Shown: one piece after another, positions 20,780 through 29,628 of the stretch
Layout of the letters: each line of letters starts with the position of its first letter
How positions within the stretch are numbered: the stretch's first letter is position 1
DNA from: Legionella maioricensis
GTDB taxonomy: Bacteria; Pseudomonadota; Gammaproteobacteria; Legionellales; Legionellaceae
Reading direction: 5' to 3'
NCBI RefSeq assembly: GCF_023618015.1
Contig: NZ_JAJKBJ010000006.1
Coordinates: forward strand, 62,001-126,000
Length of the DNA: 64,000 nucleotides
Notes under the pieces: generated by a model
Told to the model about the DNA's origin: nothing
The model's input: the letters and a program-made list of their open reading frames with translations, nothing else
Databases searched by the model: none
Translations under genes and position numbers: made by a program

Positions 20780-21003
20780 GAGAGTTGACCATTTGTCAGC
20801 TAGTTTTTTTACGGTTTTCTTGAATGAGTGAAATTGCTTAAAGAGCAAATTTATACGAGCCGATTGTTACCTTTACTCAATATTGGGGTCTGAAGATGCT
20901 TATCGAGCCGGGACGTCATTAAAAGAACTATTTGTAAAAAATATAAATAGGAAGTATCATTTTGAGTCTAAACTTATTGTAGGTCGAAACAAGAGTTACC
21001 AAA

Positions 21004-22002
21004 ATGAACACAACCAAATTTTTTGGAGAAAAACTAAGCGCTAGAAAGATGTTTACTTTAGGTGGGTTGTTTAGTTTTTATCAATTTACGTATCAGAATG
21101 TTAGAATTGTTTTGCTAGGAGAAATTCATGACACAATGAGTAGAAAATTAGCTATGGAATACATTAAAGTTTTAAATGAATTCATAATCGATTGCGACAG
21201 TGTAACGATTCTTCTAGAAAGTATTGAAGGCGATGAAAAAAATAACTCAGAACAATTGAGCTTTATGGATAGTATTCTATTACTTAGTTCTGCTAATTTG
21301 TCAGTGCAACATGCAGATAAACGTCATTATAATGAAGGCTTTACAGATTTGTTTCTCTATTTTAAAACCTTATCAGAGCTACCTCCTTCTAAAACTTCCC
21401 ATTTTGATAATCCCAAGTTTACAGGTATTCTCCATGAATTGGCTGAGGATTATAATAAAAAATTTAGTTTTTCAGATTTATTTAATTTATTTAATTTAGA
21501 AATAGAGTCTTTAACTCAATTAGAAAAAAAAGTTACACCTATTAATTTACGCTTAAGTGACTATATCCACTCCTGTATCAAAAATATCGTTAAAGCACTC
21601 GATATGGCAAAAAGCCTGGAAAAAGAAAATAGTTTTACCAGTAGCGATGGGGAAAGAAAAGAATCAGATTCAATTTTAGATATTTGTATTGAACGAATGG
21701 AGCAGACGAAATCTTTTGAAATAATAATTGCATGGCTGGAGATTTATTACTTGTATGAAATTTATCATTTTGATGCGACATTAATGATGGATTTATGGCA
21801 AACACTTCATCAAAAAGATAATAGTACAACGGTTATTATTGTTAGCGGAAATACTCATACAGAGCATTTGGCTAATCTATTAAAATTGATTGCTATACCC
21901 GTTGATCAAATGACATCAGAGCAACAAGAGAGCCGAATTTCGCCAGTTACTCTGGAAGAATTATTAATAAGCCCCCTAGCCAACCAACATAATGCATATT
22001 AA
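21004..22002 (+). CDS. Hypothetical protein with ChaN/TraB-like motifs
   Basis: The 332-residue protein has no signal peptide. Near the N-terminus it has VRIVLLGEIHDTMSRK, and near the C-terminus VIIVSGNTHTEHLANLL. This pairing of GEIHD and GNTHT motifs recalls the EreA/ChaN/TraB superfamily of metal-dependent hydrolases or proteases. The middle is Lys/Glu-rich and helical. The match rests on two short motifs only. It could be a secreted Legionella protein, but no secretion evidence is visible. It is a single gene, convergent with the lipase gene. Confidence 0.45.
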   Translation: MNTTKFFGEKLSARKMFTLGGLFSFYQFTYQNVRIVLLGEIHDTMSRKLAMEYIKVLNEFIIDCDSVTILLESIEGDEKNNSEQLSFMDSILLLSSANLSVQHADKRHYNEGFTDLFLYFKTLSELPPSKTSHFDNPKFTGILHELAEDYNKKFSFSDLFNLFNLEIESLTQLEKKVTPINLRLSDYIHSCIKNIVKALDMAKSLEKENSFTSSDGERKESDSILDICIERMEQTKSFEIIIAWLEIYYLYEIYHFDATLMMDLWQTLHQKDNSTTVIIVSGNTHTEHLANLLKLIAIPVDQMTSEQQESRISPVTLEELLISPLANQHNAY

Positions 22003-22035
22003 TAATTAGGAATTATGTAGCAGGCGATGGGATAA

Positions 22036-23460
22036 TCAATCCACCTTTTTGCCAGTCGGTTTCGCACTGATTTTTGCTGGAGTAAGGTTGTTAGTGATAC
22101 TGAACACCGTTCTATCTACCCGTCGCTGAAGCATGATTTCAACCATTACTGTTTCATTCGGATGAAGAATTTTGTTAATGTCTGCAAGCGAGGAATGAAA
22201 ATCAAGTAACCTGTAATAGGCGAGAGCCTGGTCACTTGACTCAGGGTATGCCTTAATACGGAACCCCAGATTCCCCTGCATTTTAGGCGTATTAATCCCT
22301 GCTTCCATGATATCGTAGTCAAGATAATAAGTCAGTTTTCCGCGATTATTCAGGTTTCGCTGGCGATCTACGAAAAAACCTTTAGGAAGCGCCAGCTCGC
22401 TATATTTGGGGCCAGCGGTTAGATAAAGATCGTAATCGACAAGATGATTGCCCCGGTCATCAATAAGCCGGAAAATAATCATAGAGTAGCGGTCGGTGAT
22501 ATACTCGCGCTTATAGAGAAGGGTCTTCACTGATTCTGTGTGCTCCTTTTCTTGAGTTTCTTGAGTCATCTTATCCAGCTCTTTGGCTAAAGTATTATAG
22601 GCGTCGCGATTTTTTACTTGCAGACAGCGAAGGACCCATATTGCCGTGGGATGAGTGGCTGCATTGGCCAGAGTAACACTACGTATGATTCCCATATTTT
22701 TACCCGAATGCGAACACGCGGGCAGAATCCCAAATGCCGTTGGTTGGGTGCGTGTCATTTTGGCGACCACAAGATTTTCACCGTTATTCCCCTCCTGGTG
22801 TAACTTTAATAGACTGTAATTCATATTGGCAGCAGTTACGCGTACAACTCCATCAGACCCGGCTTCTCCCGTGTAGGAGTTAATCGCATCATAAAGTTGG
22901 CGATCAATTCTCTGACCTGTAAGTACAAAGGAATAGATACCATTAGCAGTGCAATCGTAGTCAAGCCAACTTTCATTAAGTTGCCAGCTCATATCGCTAC
23001 CGAGTTCAAGCCAATCAAGAACTTGCTGTCCTGGTTCAATGCCTTCAAAAAAACTCTTTATACGGGCTAGTCGGGATTTACCAAGTTGAGCAAGTGCGGA
23101 GCCGTGGTTGGAGGGCGCCAGCATAATGAGATGGCTCAATGGGCATTTGGCAAGATTGTTCTTAAAGTATAAATCCATCCATTTACGAACAACGGGGCCA
23201 CCGGTAGAGTGAGTGATACAAGCAAAACGCTCTCCATCTCGCAGCTTATCAGCAATTTCATCACGCACTGCTTGATCAAATGCACGAGCGATATCGTCAA
23301 CCGTTACTGTATCGTCAAAGCTGACGTAGTGTCCGAGATAAATATTGCCAACTTGAATATTCAGCTTTCCGTCTTTGCTTTGACTTTCAAGCCATTGAGG
23401 AAGCTCCCCATAAGTATTGGTATGCGTGACACTCCAACCATGGACGAAAATAACAATCAT
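22036..23460 (-). CDS. Alpha/beta-hydrolase, PGAP1/lipase-like
   Basis: The start at ATG 23460 is supported by AAGGAAAG; an upstream in-frame start was rejected. The N-terminus MIVIFVHGWSVTHTN gives the oxyanion-hole motif HGWS. The nucleophile elbow is THSTGG, with Ser at residue 85. The text that follows (NHGSALAQLGKSRL) is typical of PGAP1/triacylglycerol-lipase-like esterases. An Asp in GSDGVVRV and a His in ACSHSGKN are candidates for the rest of the triad. The C-terminal 150 residues form an extra domain without known match. Likely a lipase or phospholipase; the substrate is not predictable. Confidence 0.75.
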   Translation of the reverse strand: MIVIFVHGWSVTHTNTYGELPQWLESQSKDGKLNIQVGNIYLGHYVSFDDTVTVDDIARAFDQAVRDEIADKLRDGERFACITHSTGGPVVRKWMDLYFKNNLAKCPLSHLIMLAPSNHGSALAQLGKSRLARIKSFFEGIEPGQQVLDWLELGSDMSWQLNESWLDYDCTANGIYSFVLTGQRIDRQLYDAINSYTGEAGSDGVVRVTAANMNYSLLKLHQEGNNGENLVVAKMTRTQPTAFGILPACSHSGKNMGIIRSVTLANAATHPTAIWVLRCLQVKNRDAYNTLAKELDKMTQETQEKEHTESVKTLLYKREYITDRYSMIIFRLIDDRGNHLVDYDLYLTAGPKYSELALPKGFFVDRQRNLNNRGKLTYYLDYDIMEAGINTPKMQGNLGFRIKAYPESSDQALAYYRLLDFHSSLADINKILHPNETVMVEIMLQRRVDRTVFSITNNLTPAKISAKPTGKKVD

Positions 23461-23536
23461 AACTTTCCTTAACTTACTGTGGCGCGACAAGGGGCACTAA
23501 AAATAAGTGCAGTGACCGATTACTCCTTTGTCTTTA

Positions 23537-24310
23537 TCAAAATAATATTACTTTAGATGAGGTGATGTACAATCTATCTATCAGTTCCGTCATCAGAGAC
23601 GCGGGTCCTGCTGCTTTACTTGAAGTAGGTCCAACACAATTGGCGTAAAAATTAACAGCGGTTTTCGCTGCAATGAAGCGATCAGGTTCAATGGCATGAA
23701 AAACTCCAATAATAGATGAAAGTAAGCTGCTTATCCCTGCAACTTTTTGCAGGAGCAGGGAGTCAAAATTAAATTGATTGAGCTGTTTGGAGTCAATAAC
23801 TATGTGTCTTTTTCCACTCACAACTACTGTCAGGTTGTGTTTTTCTGACAATGATCTTGCATGTTCCACGGTGGTATTAATATCAATTGGATTATTATGT
23901 TGCATGGTTAATTGTCCGGTTAACAAACCGGAAATTTCATTTGGGTAGCCTCTGACGATGGAAATTTTATGATTACTAATCAGGTCAATTGCGGTGTCGG
24001 TTCTATATCGACTTGCACCGGTACCGACTGGATCTAAAATAATGGGGATGTTTATCTCATTGGCTATTTGGCAAATACGGTTACTGAGGGTGATAAATGC
24101 ATCATCTAATTTGCCTAGGTTAATAACCACAGATTTAGATAGTTTCAGTAACTCTTCTATTTCCTGCTCCGCATTACTCATTATTGGAAAGGCGCCTAAA
24201 CTGCGTATTCCGCTGACTATAAGCTCCATAGAGTAATAATCGCTACAATTAAATATTAAAGGTTTTTCCAGTTTAATCTTGGTTAAGATCTCATTTATTT
24301 TTTGAGTCAT
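23537..24310 (-). CDS. Hydroxyethylthiazole kinase-like (ThiM family) protein with altered catalytic motif
   Basis: ThiM phosphorylates hydroxyethylthiazole in thiamine salvage. The start at 24310 is supported by AAAGGAC; 257 residues is near the family length. The ribokinase-like signature IPIILDPVGTGASRYRT is at 88-104, and NEISGLL follows as the phosphate-binding part. The usual VTGTGC anion-hole and catalytic-Cys motif is replaced by VAGISS at 190-195, and the substrate-site segment near residue 22 is divergent. No thiE or thiD is nearby and no TPP riboswitch was found. It may act on another substrate or be impaired. Confidence 0.7.
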   Translation of the reverse strand: MTQKINEILTKIKLEKPLIFNCSDYYSMELIVSGIRSLGAFPIMSNAEQEIEELLKLSKSVVINLGKLDDAFITLSNRICQIANEINIPIILDPVGTGASRYRTDTAIDLISNHKISIVRGYPNEISGLLTGQLTMQHNNPIDINTTVEHARSLSEKHNLTVVVSGKRHIVIDSKQLNQFNFDSLLLQKVAGISSLLSSIIGVFHAIEPDRFIAAKTAVNFYANCVGPTSSKAAGPASLMTELIDRLYITSSKVILF

Positions 24311-24325
24311 AAAAAGTCCTTTTTT

Positions 24326-24348
24326 GTGTTTTAAATGATTTAAAACAC
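24326..24348. promoter_or_regulatory. 10-bp palindrome in the leader of the ThiM-like gene
   Basis: GTGTTTTAAA, loop TGA, TTTAAAACAC. It sits 15 bases upstream of the start codon at 24310, next to the ribosome-binding site. It could be an operator or an RNA hairpin affecting translation. Confidence 0.4.
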
Positions 24349-24570
24349 TGTTCTCCACAAGAGACTGATAAACAAAAGATTCCCGCAAAGTAATAGCGAA
24401 TTTAGCATAACAAAATTGAAAATAATAATATTAATAATGGGGTTAATCCAAGCATGGCAGTTTCATTCATTCAAGAGAATAAAATTTGCTTTTTAAGAAA
24501 AGCCAACCTAACTTTAATACAGGACTCGTAGACAAACAGGTTTACGATTGCATACGGAGAGGATATTAAA

Positions 24571-24729
24571 ATGAGCCACCATGACCATAAAAAATTTAAA
24601 AATGAATCACAAGATGCTCGTCGTCGTGATAAACATAATGCCACTCATCCAGAAGAAAAATTTGGTAATCCCGAAGAGAAAATAGAGCAGACTCAAGTTA
24701 AAGAGACTAAATCAAACAAAAGAAAATAA
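24571..24729 (+). CDS. Small highly charged hypothetical protein (52 aa)
   Basis: An ATG after GGAGAGG at good spacing opens a 52-codon frame. The product begins MSHHDHKKFKNESQDARRR and continues as Lys/Glu/Arg/His-rich sequence ending KSNKRK. It has no hydrophobic segment and is probably disordered and cytoplasmic. The composition recalls small stress or nucleic-acid-associated proteins, but no family is recognised. The strong ribosome-binding site is the main support. Confidence 0.55.
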   Translation: MSHHDHKKFKNESQDARRRDKHNATHPEEKFGNPEEKIEQTQVKETKSNKRK

Positions 24730-24739
24730 AGGGTCAGCG

Positions 24740-24857
24740 CTTTGGGGCGTTGCCTGGATGCCGAGAACAAGTCGGCGTTGTTGCATCAATCTATTTTAGT
24801 ACACCTACATCCCGCGGACAAGCCGCGGACGTAGGAGGTACGTCGCAGTACGTCGAA
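24740..24857. repeat. GC-rich palindromic repeat remnant
   Basis: It contains CCTGGATGCCGAGAACAAG, then the palindrome CCTAC...CCGCGG-ACAAG-CCGCGG...GTAGG at 24804-24835, then tandem GTACGTCG units. Related pieces occur at 37648-37675 and 42727-42760 in this window, so it looks like a degenerate dispersed repeat family. Confidence 0.6.
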
Positions 24858-24992
24858 GAACCAAGTCAACAGATTAGTATTTAACGGTTGCCTTAATTCT
24901 TTTTTAATAGATCCTATGGCTGTTCGACGTGAAAAAGATAACGGTATGTAGTGGGAAATGGATAAGCCATCTCCCTAGTTGATTATTAATAA

Positions 24993-25190
24993 TTATCGAT
25001 CATAAACTTGGACATGCTTTGAATTCCAACATCTGCCGTTTTGGCAATGTTTGTGAACATTCGTATGTTTGCAAACACCATTGACACAGGTTGTTTTGTT
25101 TTTATTATAGTTCCATGCGGCATAACCATTAGATATAAAACCCGTTGCAATCAGTACAATGAGAAGGCTTTTAATGTAAGATGAAAACAT
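24993..25190 (-). CDS. Small exported Cys-rich protein
   Basis: The start at 25190 is supported by GGAGTT; 65 residues. A signal peptide is clear (MFSSYIKSLLIVLIATGFIS to NGYAA). The mature part carries two similar Cys units, CVNGVC and CQNGRC, joined by HTNVHKH. Four Cys and several His suggest a disulfide-bonded or metal-binding periplasmic peptide. No known family was recognised. Confidence 0.65.
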   Translation of the reverse strand: MFSSYIKSLLIVLIATGFISNGYAAWNYNKNKTTCVNGVCKHTNVHKHCQNGRCWNSKHVQVYDR

Positions 25191-25448
25191 AATAAACTCC
25201 TTTTTTCGCCAATCTAGCAAGACTTAAATTACCGTTTTCTTTTAAACAGTATAGATTAGTTTTTGATCAAAGGTTGGTTTTTTGTTCGAATAAGGGGCAC
25301 TGATGGGGTATCCTAAATCAATGGAAAAATAGCTGGATTTCCTAAATATCCGCCATCCCACTCCTCGTCAATTTAATGGCTTGAAATAATTTAGGCAGGC
25401 TGAGGTCAGATAAAAGCTCCATGCGCCTCGTCACTCTGAAGGGGCAGA

Positions 25449-26216
25449 TTAATTTTTTTTCTTGCCATGAAAATTCCCCTGTAAATAATCCTCGACCACC
25501 TCACCATAGGGTAACGTTAAATCAGTAACAAAATGTACTGCTGAAACGATTTTTTTAATAGCGAAATCGGCTATGGGGGCCAGAGCATGAGGGTGTAACT
25601 CCAAACTGCCGGGCCCTGTCCAGGCTCCTTTTACCGTGATGTCTTGTAGATAAGTTCTCGTTAATTGATTAATTTCAGGGGTGCCATCTACGCCAGGTAT
25701 ATTTTTTAGCAGAAACACTGGTTTTTTCATCGTATTTAACACCAGCTGCTGATCCAGCTCATGGTGCTTGTATCCCATAGTAGCTGTGGCAATGCGCACA
25801 CTGCCATAATTCAATATACCAAGCAGAACATCTTCCTCAACGAACAATTTGGGCTTGGCTAATTTTTTGGGGAACCCCCAAATTTCTCGTCCTCCGGCGA
25901 TGGGTGCATGACAATCGAGAAACATCGAAATGGTGAACGTTCCCTCTTCTCCTTTATAACGAACAGGAATGACTTGTCCTGATTCTGTATAATCACCGAA
26001 ACCGGTTGAGTCCGGCATCCGAATGAATTCAAATTTCACCACCGGTTCAAGTAATTCAAGTCCATCAGGTAAGATAGCTTCCAGTAGTTTCGGCTCCGTT
26101 TCATAGGTAATAATGAAAAACTCTCTATTAATAAATCGATAAGGGCCGCTTGGATAGGTGCGTATCCATCGTGGTTCAGGCATATCAAACTCATTTATCA
26201 TTGATGTTTTTTTCAT
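25449..26216 (-). CDS. adc: Acetoacetate decarboxylase
   Basis: It converts acetoacetate to acetone and CO2 through a Schiff-base lysine. The 255 residues match the family in length. The active-site motif GGREIWGFPKKLAKP places the Schiff-base Lys at 117 with neighbouring Lys 118. The substrate-pocket Arg and Glu segments (YPSGPYRFINREFF and MPDSTGFGDYTESG) are present. The YceI-family gene lies 38 bases downstream on the same strand, so the two may share a transcript. In Legionella it may connect with polyhydroxybutyrate or ketone metabolism (inference). Confidence 0.93.
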   Translation of the reverse strand: MKKTSMINEFDMPEPRWIRTYPSGPYRFINREFFIITYETEPKLLEAILPDGLELLEPVVKFEFIRMPDSTGFGDYTESGQVIPVRYKGEEGTFTISMFLDCHAPIAGGREIWGFPKKLAKPKLFVEEDVLLGILNYGSVRIATATMGYKHHELDQQLVLNTMKKPVFLLKNIPGVDGTPEINQLTRTYLQDITVKGAWTGPGSLELHPHALAPIADFAIKKIVSAVHFVTDLTLPYGEVVEDYLQGNFHGKKKN

Positions 26217-26254
26217 TAGTCTATTCCCTTAAACCGTTTTAAATAAAGGCCTTA

Positions 26255-26830
26255 TTATTTTTTGATGGCGGCCACTTTAAAGTTAATGGTCACATCGTCT
26301 TTGATTTCATCCGTTCCTGCCCAATCTCCTTGACCTACGCCAAACTGAGTTCGTTTAATTGTTGTACTACCAACAACTAGGCCTTTGCTAGGGTCGGGTT
26401 GCTCTCCGGTAAAGTTTAAAGTAACGGGCACTGTTTTATCGCGAATAGTCAACGTTCCTTTTGCCTGGTAAGCCTTATCACCTGTTTTCTCAATCTGGGT
26501 TGCTTTAAATTCAGCTTTGGGAAAAAGTTTGGCATTGAACCAGTCTGGACTGATCAGGGTTTCTTTTAATTGGGCATAAGAGGCGCTGACTGAATTGATA
26601 TCCACAACAATATCAATGCTGCTATTTTTTAAGTCATTAGGGTCGATTAACAGGGTACCGGAAAACGTTTTAAATTCACCAGAAACTGCCGCACCATTTT
26701 GAGTAGCTGTAAAAGTCAATTGACTTTCTCCCGGTACAATCTGCCAGGAGGGCGGAGAGGATTTAGCTGCCAACGGGATTAACAACAGTAAAGAAACCAG
26801 GCATCGTTGCATAACGTCCTTTATAATCAT
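26255..26830 (-). CDS. YceI-family periplasmic protein
   Basis: YceI proteins are periplasmic lipocalin-like beta-barrels that bind isoprenoid-type lipids. The start at 26830 follows GGAGG at 8 bases; an upstream in-frame Met lacks support. A signal peptide (MQRCLVSLLLLIPLAAKSS part) is followed by the family pattern WQIVPGESQLTFTATQNG. FSGTLLIDPNDLKNSSIDI, DKAYQAKGTLTIRDKTVPV and a C-terminal DEIKDDVTINFKVAA also match. Length is normal. It lies just downstream of the adc gene on the same strand, so the two may be co-transcribed. Confidence 0.9.
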   Translation of the reverse strand: MIIKDVMQRCLVSLLLLIPLAAKSSPPSWQIVPGESQLTFTATQNGAAVSGEFKTFSGTLLIDPNDLKNSSIDIVVDINSVSASYAQLKETLISPDWFNAKLFPKAEFKATQIEKTGDKAYQAKGTLTIRDKTVPVTLNFTGEQPDPSKGLVVGSTTIKRTQFGVGQGDWAGTDEIKDDVTINFKVAAIKK

Positions 26831-27274
26831 GATATCATCCTCCATAGATGTCGTTTTATTCAATCAAAGAATGTTGGGGGCATACGGGCATGAAGAAAAA
26901 TAGTGGCAAGCAAACCGTGCTTTAACACATTTTTGTGACCATATGGTTTCAGCGCATAAACTAAAACCCAAATACAATAATTCTTTTAAGTCTTCGCTAT
27001 CTAGATACATCACTTAACCTCAGACTATTTACTATCTGGATATTCATTTTTGCTGGCTAATGATGCCAATGTGTCATTAATGTGCTGCCCATTACTTTGA
27101 AATGGCTCATAAAAATCCTTTTTATTTGGCTAAAGAATCAGCTACGGTACTTTATTTTATATTTAACGACAAAAAGATACCTATAGCATTTTAAATGTAG
27201 GGCGTTTATTCTAATTGATCAAGTATTATTATTTTTACCTGCGCAGTATTCTAATTTTAACGGAAAAAAATAAT
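26831..27274. other. Divergent intergenic region before the bufferin gene
   Basis: This 444-base AT-rich gap lies between the YceI gene (minus) and bufA1 (plus) and must hold promoters for both. I see no recognised operator, RNA gene or repeat. Confidence 0.4.
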
Positions 27275-27547
27275 ATGAATAAACGACAAATACAAAATAC
27301 TGCTGTGATTGTAGCTGCTGTAGGGGCTTCGATCCTTGTGGTGTATACCAATACCAATTGGCTTTCGCCAAACCATAAAACGGAAGAGCGTGAGCGTTGT
27401 TATAATGTAGTGCGTACAGGAAAAAATGACTGTGGGAATGCGAAGCATGCTTGTGCGTCTCAAGCGACAATTGATGCTGATCCTGAAGAGTTTGTCATGG
27501 TACCCAAGGGACTGTGTCAGCGTATAGCCGGAGGAAAGGGTGCTTAA
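27275..27547 (+). CDS. bufA1: Bufferin precursor BufA1 (DUF2282)
   Basis: This is the precursor of a copper-buffering ribosomally made, modified peptide. The start at 27275 gives 90 residues. It has a hydrophobic N-terminal export segment (residues 9-25) and a mature core with four Cys at 42, 53, 60 and 81. The spacing and surroundings match DUF2282 bufferins (CYNVVRTGKNDC, HAC, VPKGLC). In characterised systems an MNIO enzyme with a DUF2063 partner modifies the Cys residues. Both partner genes lie 1.3-3 kb away on the opposite strand. The cyclase gene overlaps the last 8 bases. Confidence 0.88.
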   Translation: MNKRQIQNTAVIVAAVGASILVVYTNTNWLSPNHKTEERERCYNVVRTGKNDCGNAKHACASQATIDADPEEFVMVPKGLCQRIAGGKGA

Positions 27548-28850
27548 ATACATGCAATTACCACTTCGAGTCAGAGAAGAGATAGAAGCACAACAGTACA
27601 GAAGTGAATTGCTGGTTTCAGGGGTACAGCTGGGGGTTATCGCATTATTGTTTATTATAAATTTTTGTATGCCGATAAGTTACTCTCCAGATGCACCTGT
27701 CGATTCTGCCTCCTTAGGGCTGTGGTTATTCGCTATTCTGACCTTGGTACGATTATGGTTTGCCTATACGAAGCAGCTAACTCCAGTATTTCTTGGGTTT
27801 TCAATAGTTGCAGAAATGGTATTGTTACTCTTTATTATTTGGACGTATTATTTACAGTATGAAACTACAGCAACCATTAATCTTAAAAACACCCATATTA
27901 ATTATGTTTTTATCCTGATTGCACTGCGCGCGCTTCGTTTCGAACCCAAATGGGTGCTCTTATCAGGACTTACTGCGACAGTTTGCTGGACTATTATTGT
28001 TTGGCAGACTTTATCCAGTGCCGGTATGAAGGTGATTACCTGGGATTATGTAACCTACGCGTCCACCCGAAGTGTTTATTTAGGTGCCGTATTCGATGTG
28101 ATTTTATCAATCGTATTAGTCACGGTGATTATTGCCTTGGTACTTAAGCGTTCAAAAGAAACGTTGTATCAAGCGGTGGCAGAGACCAATGCGGCAAAAG
28201 ATCTGGCTCGTTTTTTTGATACCAGCGTTGCAGAAAAAATCACCCATTCCGAATCAGCATTACAAGCAGGTTATGGTGAACTACGTAAAGCTGCCATTAT
28301 GTTTATCGACATGCGTGGTTTTACTGTGTTATCAAAATCACTATCACCTAGCGAATTGATAGGACTTCTGGGGGAGTATCAGAGTTTATTGGTTCCTCTC
28401 ATTCAAAAATATAATGGTGCTATCGATAAATTTATGGGGGATGGAATTATGGCAAGCTTTGGTGCTGTAACTCCCTCTAGTACCTATGCTGCAGATGCGT
28501 TAAGAACCGTTGATGCCATTATGGCCGCAGTAGAGGCATGGAATGATGCACGAAATAAAAAAGGAGAGCTTCCTGTGAGGGTGGGAATAGGGCTTGCCAT
28601 TGGTGAAGTAGTATTCGGCGTTATAGGTGATGCACAACGATTGGAATATACCGTCATTGGGGAGACTGCGAATCTGGCTGCCAAACTTGAGAAACATAAC
28701 AAAGTAGAACATTCACTAGCATTGACTACCACAGATACTCTTAGAGAAGCGCTGGAACAACGTTATGAGAATATAATGCCAAGAAAAGAACTTGCCGCAA
28801 GGACGGTAGCTGGGGTTGAGGCTCCCATCGATCTAGTGGTTCTCATATGA
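27540..28850 (+). CDS. Membrane-bound class III adenylate/guanylate cyclase
   Basis: It makes cyclic AMP (or GMP) from a membrane-anchored C-terminal catalytic domain. The GTG at 27540 lies 5 bases after GGAGG and overlaps the bufA1 stop; ATG 27552 is an alternative. About six membrane helices fill residues 25-205. A linker helix is followed by the cyclase domain (about 255-430). The metal Asp residues are in FIDMRGFTVLS and KFMGDGIMASFG, and the late motif LEYTVIGETANLAAKLE is conserved. Catalytic residues look intact. Coupling to bufA1 suggests that it senses metal or envelope stress (inference). Confidence 0.88.
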   Translation: MLKYMQLPLRVREEIEAQQYRSELLVSGVQLGVIALLFIINFCMPISYSPDAPVDSASLGLWLFAILTLVRLWFAYTKQLTPVFLGFSIVAEMVLLLFIIWTYYLQYETTATINLKNTHINYVFILIALRALRFEPKWVLLSGLTATVCWTIIVWQTLSSAGMKVITWDYVTYASTRSVYLGAVFDVILSIVLVTVIIALVLKRSKETLYQAVAETNAAKDLARFFDTSVAEKITHSESALQAGYGELRKAAIMFIDMRGFTVLSKSLSPSELIGLLGEYQSLLVPLIQKYNGAIDKFMGDGIMASFGAVTPSSTYAADALRTVDAIMAAVEAWNDARNKKGELPVRVGIGLAIGEVVFGVIGDAQRLEYTVIGETANLAAKLEKHNKVEHSLALTTTDTLREALEQRYENIMPRKELAARTVAGVEAPIDLVVLI

Positions 28851-28857
28851 TTTATCC

Positions 28858-29628
28858 TTATCCACACTTCCATAAAAGCTCATTTTTTATCAAAAAGTGT
28901 AATGCGGGAATCAAATCAAAAGTCGGATTTACCTGGAGCATATATTCATAGGATTGCGTCAGCGTACACCGTTTTTTTATATAATTCAGGAAATCAAACA
29001 GGTCCTGAGAAACCCAGTGAATTAGTACCTGATGATGTTGGCGTGAAATAACGGCATAACAGGGCTCTACCTGTAAAGCGATGTCCTCCTTTTCCGTTGG
29101 ATGCTCAACGAGCTCCAAAATTTCTTTTAAGAAAAAGGGGGATGAATATAAAAATACCGTTGGATTAAAGCGTAAGCGCAATTTTTCCAGGCGACTATCC
29201 AGCATATTTTGTAAGAACACCGGATTAAGAGGCCGATAATTAGCCGCACAGTAGCTTAAATGCTTCAACCATTCTATTTGGGCGATATCTTTTAAATAGA
29301 CAAGAGAAGCTATCGCATTCACCGTTTGGAGAAAACCAGGGAACTTGCCCCCCCAATCATCCAAACAACCAGTCTCAGGAAGATTAATTTCTTTACGGAT
29401 AAAAGCAAAGGCTAAACTATTGGCACATTCCTGTCCAACCAATTTCCAAACCGAAGGAAAGGTAATTTCCAAGGCCTTAGCCAGATTTTGCATAATGGTA
29501 TTACGATAAACGCTAAATCTAAGCTCGGGAGCAATCTGATTTTTGCGAATATGCGGAATAATGGCGCAGTTTTTGCGATCGAATACGCTTGCATAGAAAT
29601 CATTTTGAATTTGTTTCATTGTGTCCAT
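28858..29628 (-). CDS. bufC: Bufferin maturation partner BufC (DUF2063)
   Basis: DUF2063 proteins present the precursor to the MNIO enzyme in bufferin and related systems. The protein begins MDTMKQIQNDFYASVF (start 29628; 29619 and 29652 are alternatives). It has the family pattern RFSVYRNTIMQNLAKALEITFPS, VGQECANSLAFAFI and a WGGKFPGFLQTV segment. The rest is a weaker C-terminal domain. Its start overlaps the end of bufB, so the pair is translationally coupled. It is convergent with the cyclase gene, only 7 bases apart. Confidence 0.85.
   Translation of the reverse strand: MDTMKQIQNDFYASVFDRKNCAIIPHIRKNQIAPELRFSVYRNTIMQNLAKALEITFPSVWKLVGQECANSLAFAFIRKEINLPETGCLDDWGGKFPGFLQTVNAIASLVYLKDIAQIEWLKHLSYCAANYRPLNPVFLQNMLDSRLEKLRLRFNPTVFLYSSPFFLKEILELVEHPTEKEDIALQVEPCYAVISRQHHQVLIHWVSQDLFDFLNYIKKRCTLTQSYEYMLQVNPTFDLIPALHFLIKNELLWKCG

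Larger units (their letters stand above)
24389..24992. other. Intergenic region with a small gene and repeat remnants
   Basis: It contains the small charged-protein gene at 24571-24729 and a GC-rich palindromic repeat remnant at 24740-24857. The rest is AT-rich without recognised content. Confidence 0.5.

Noticed and set aside
24311..24570. TPP riboswitch before the ThiM-like gene
   Set aside because: The conserved CTGAGA and ACCTGA-type core motifs were not found in the leader on the minus strand.
27219..27553. Antisense frames across bufA1
   Set aside because: They lack signals and families, and bufA1 itself has a clear DUF2282 match.
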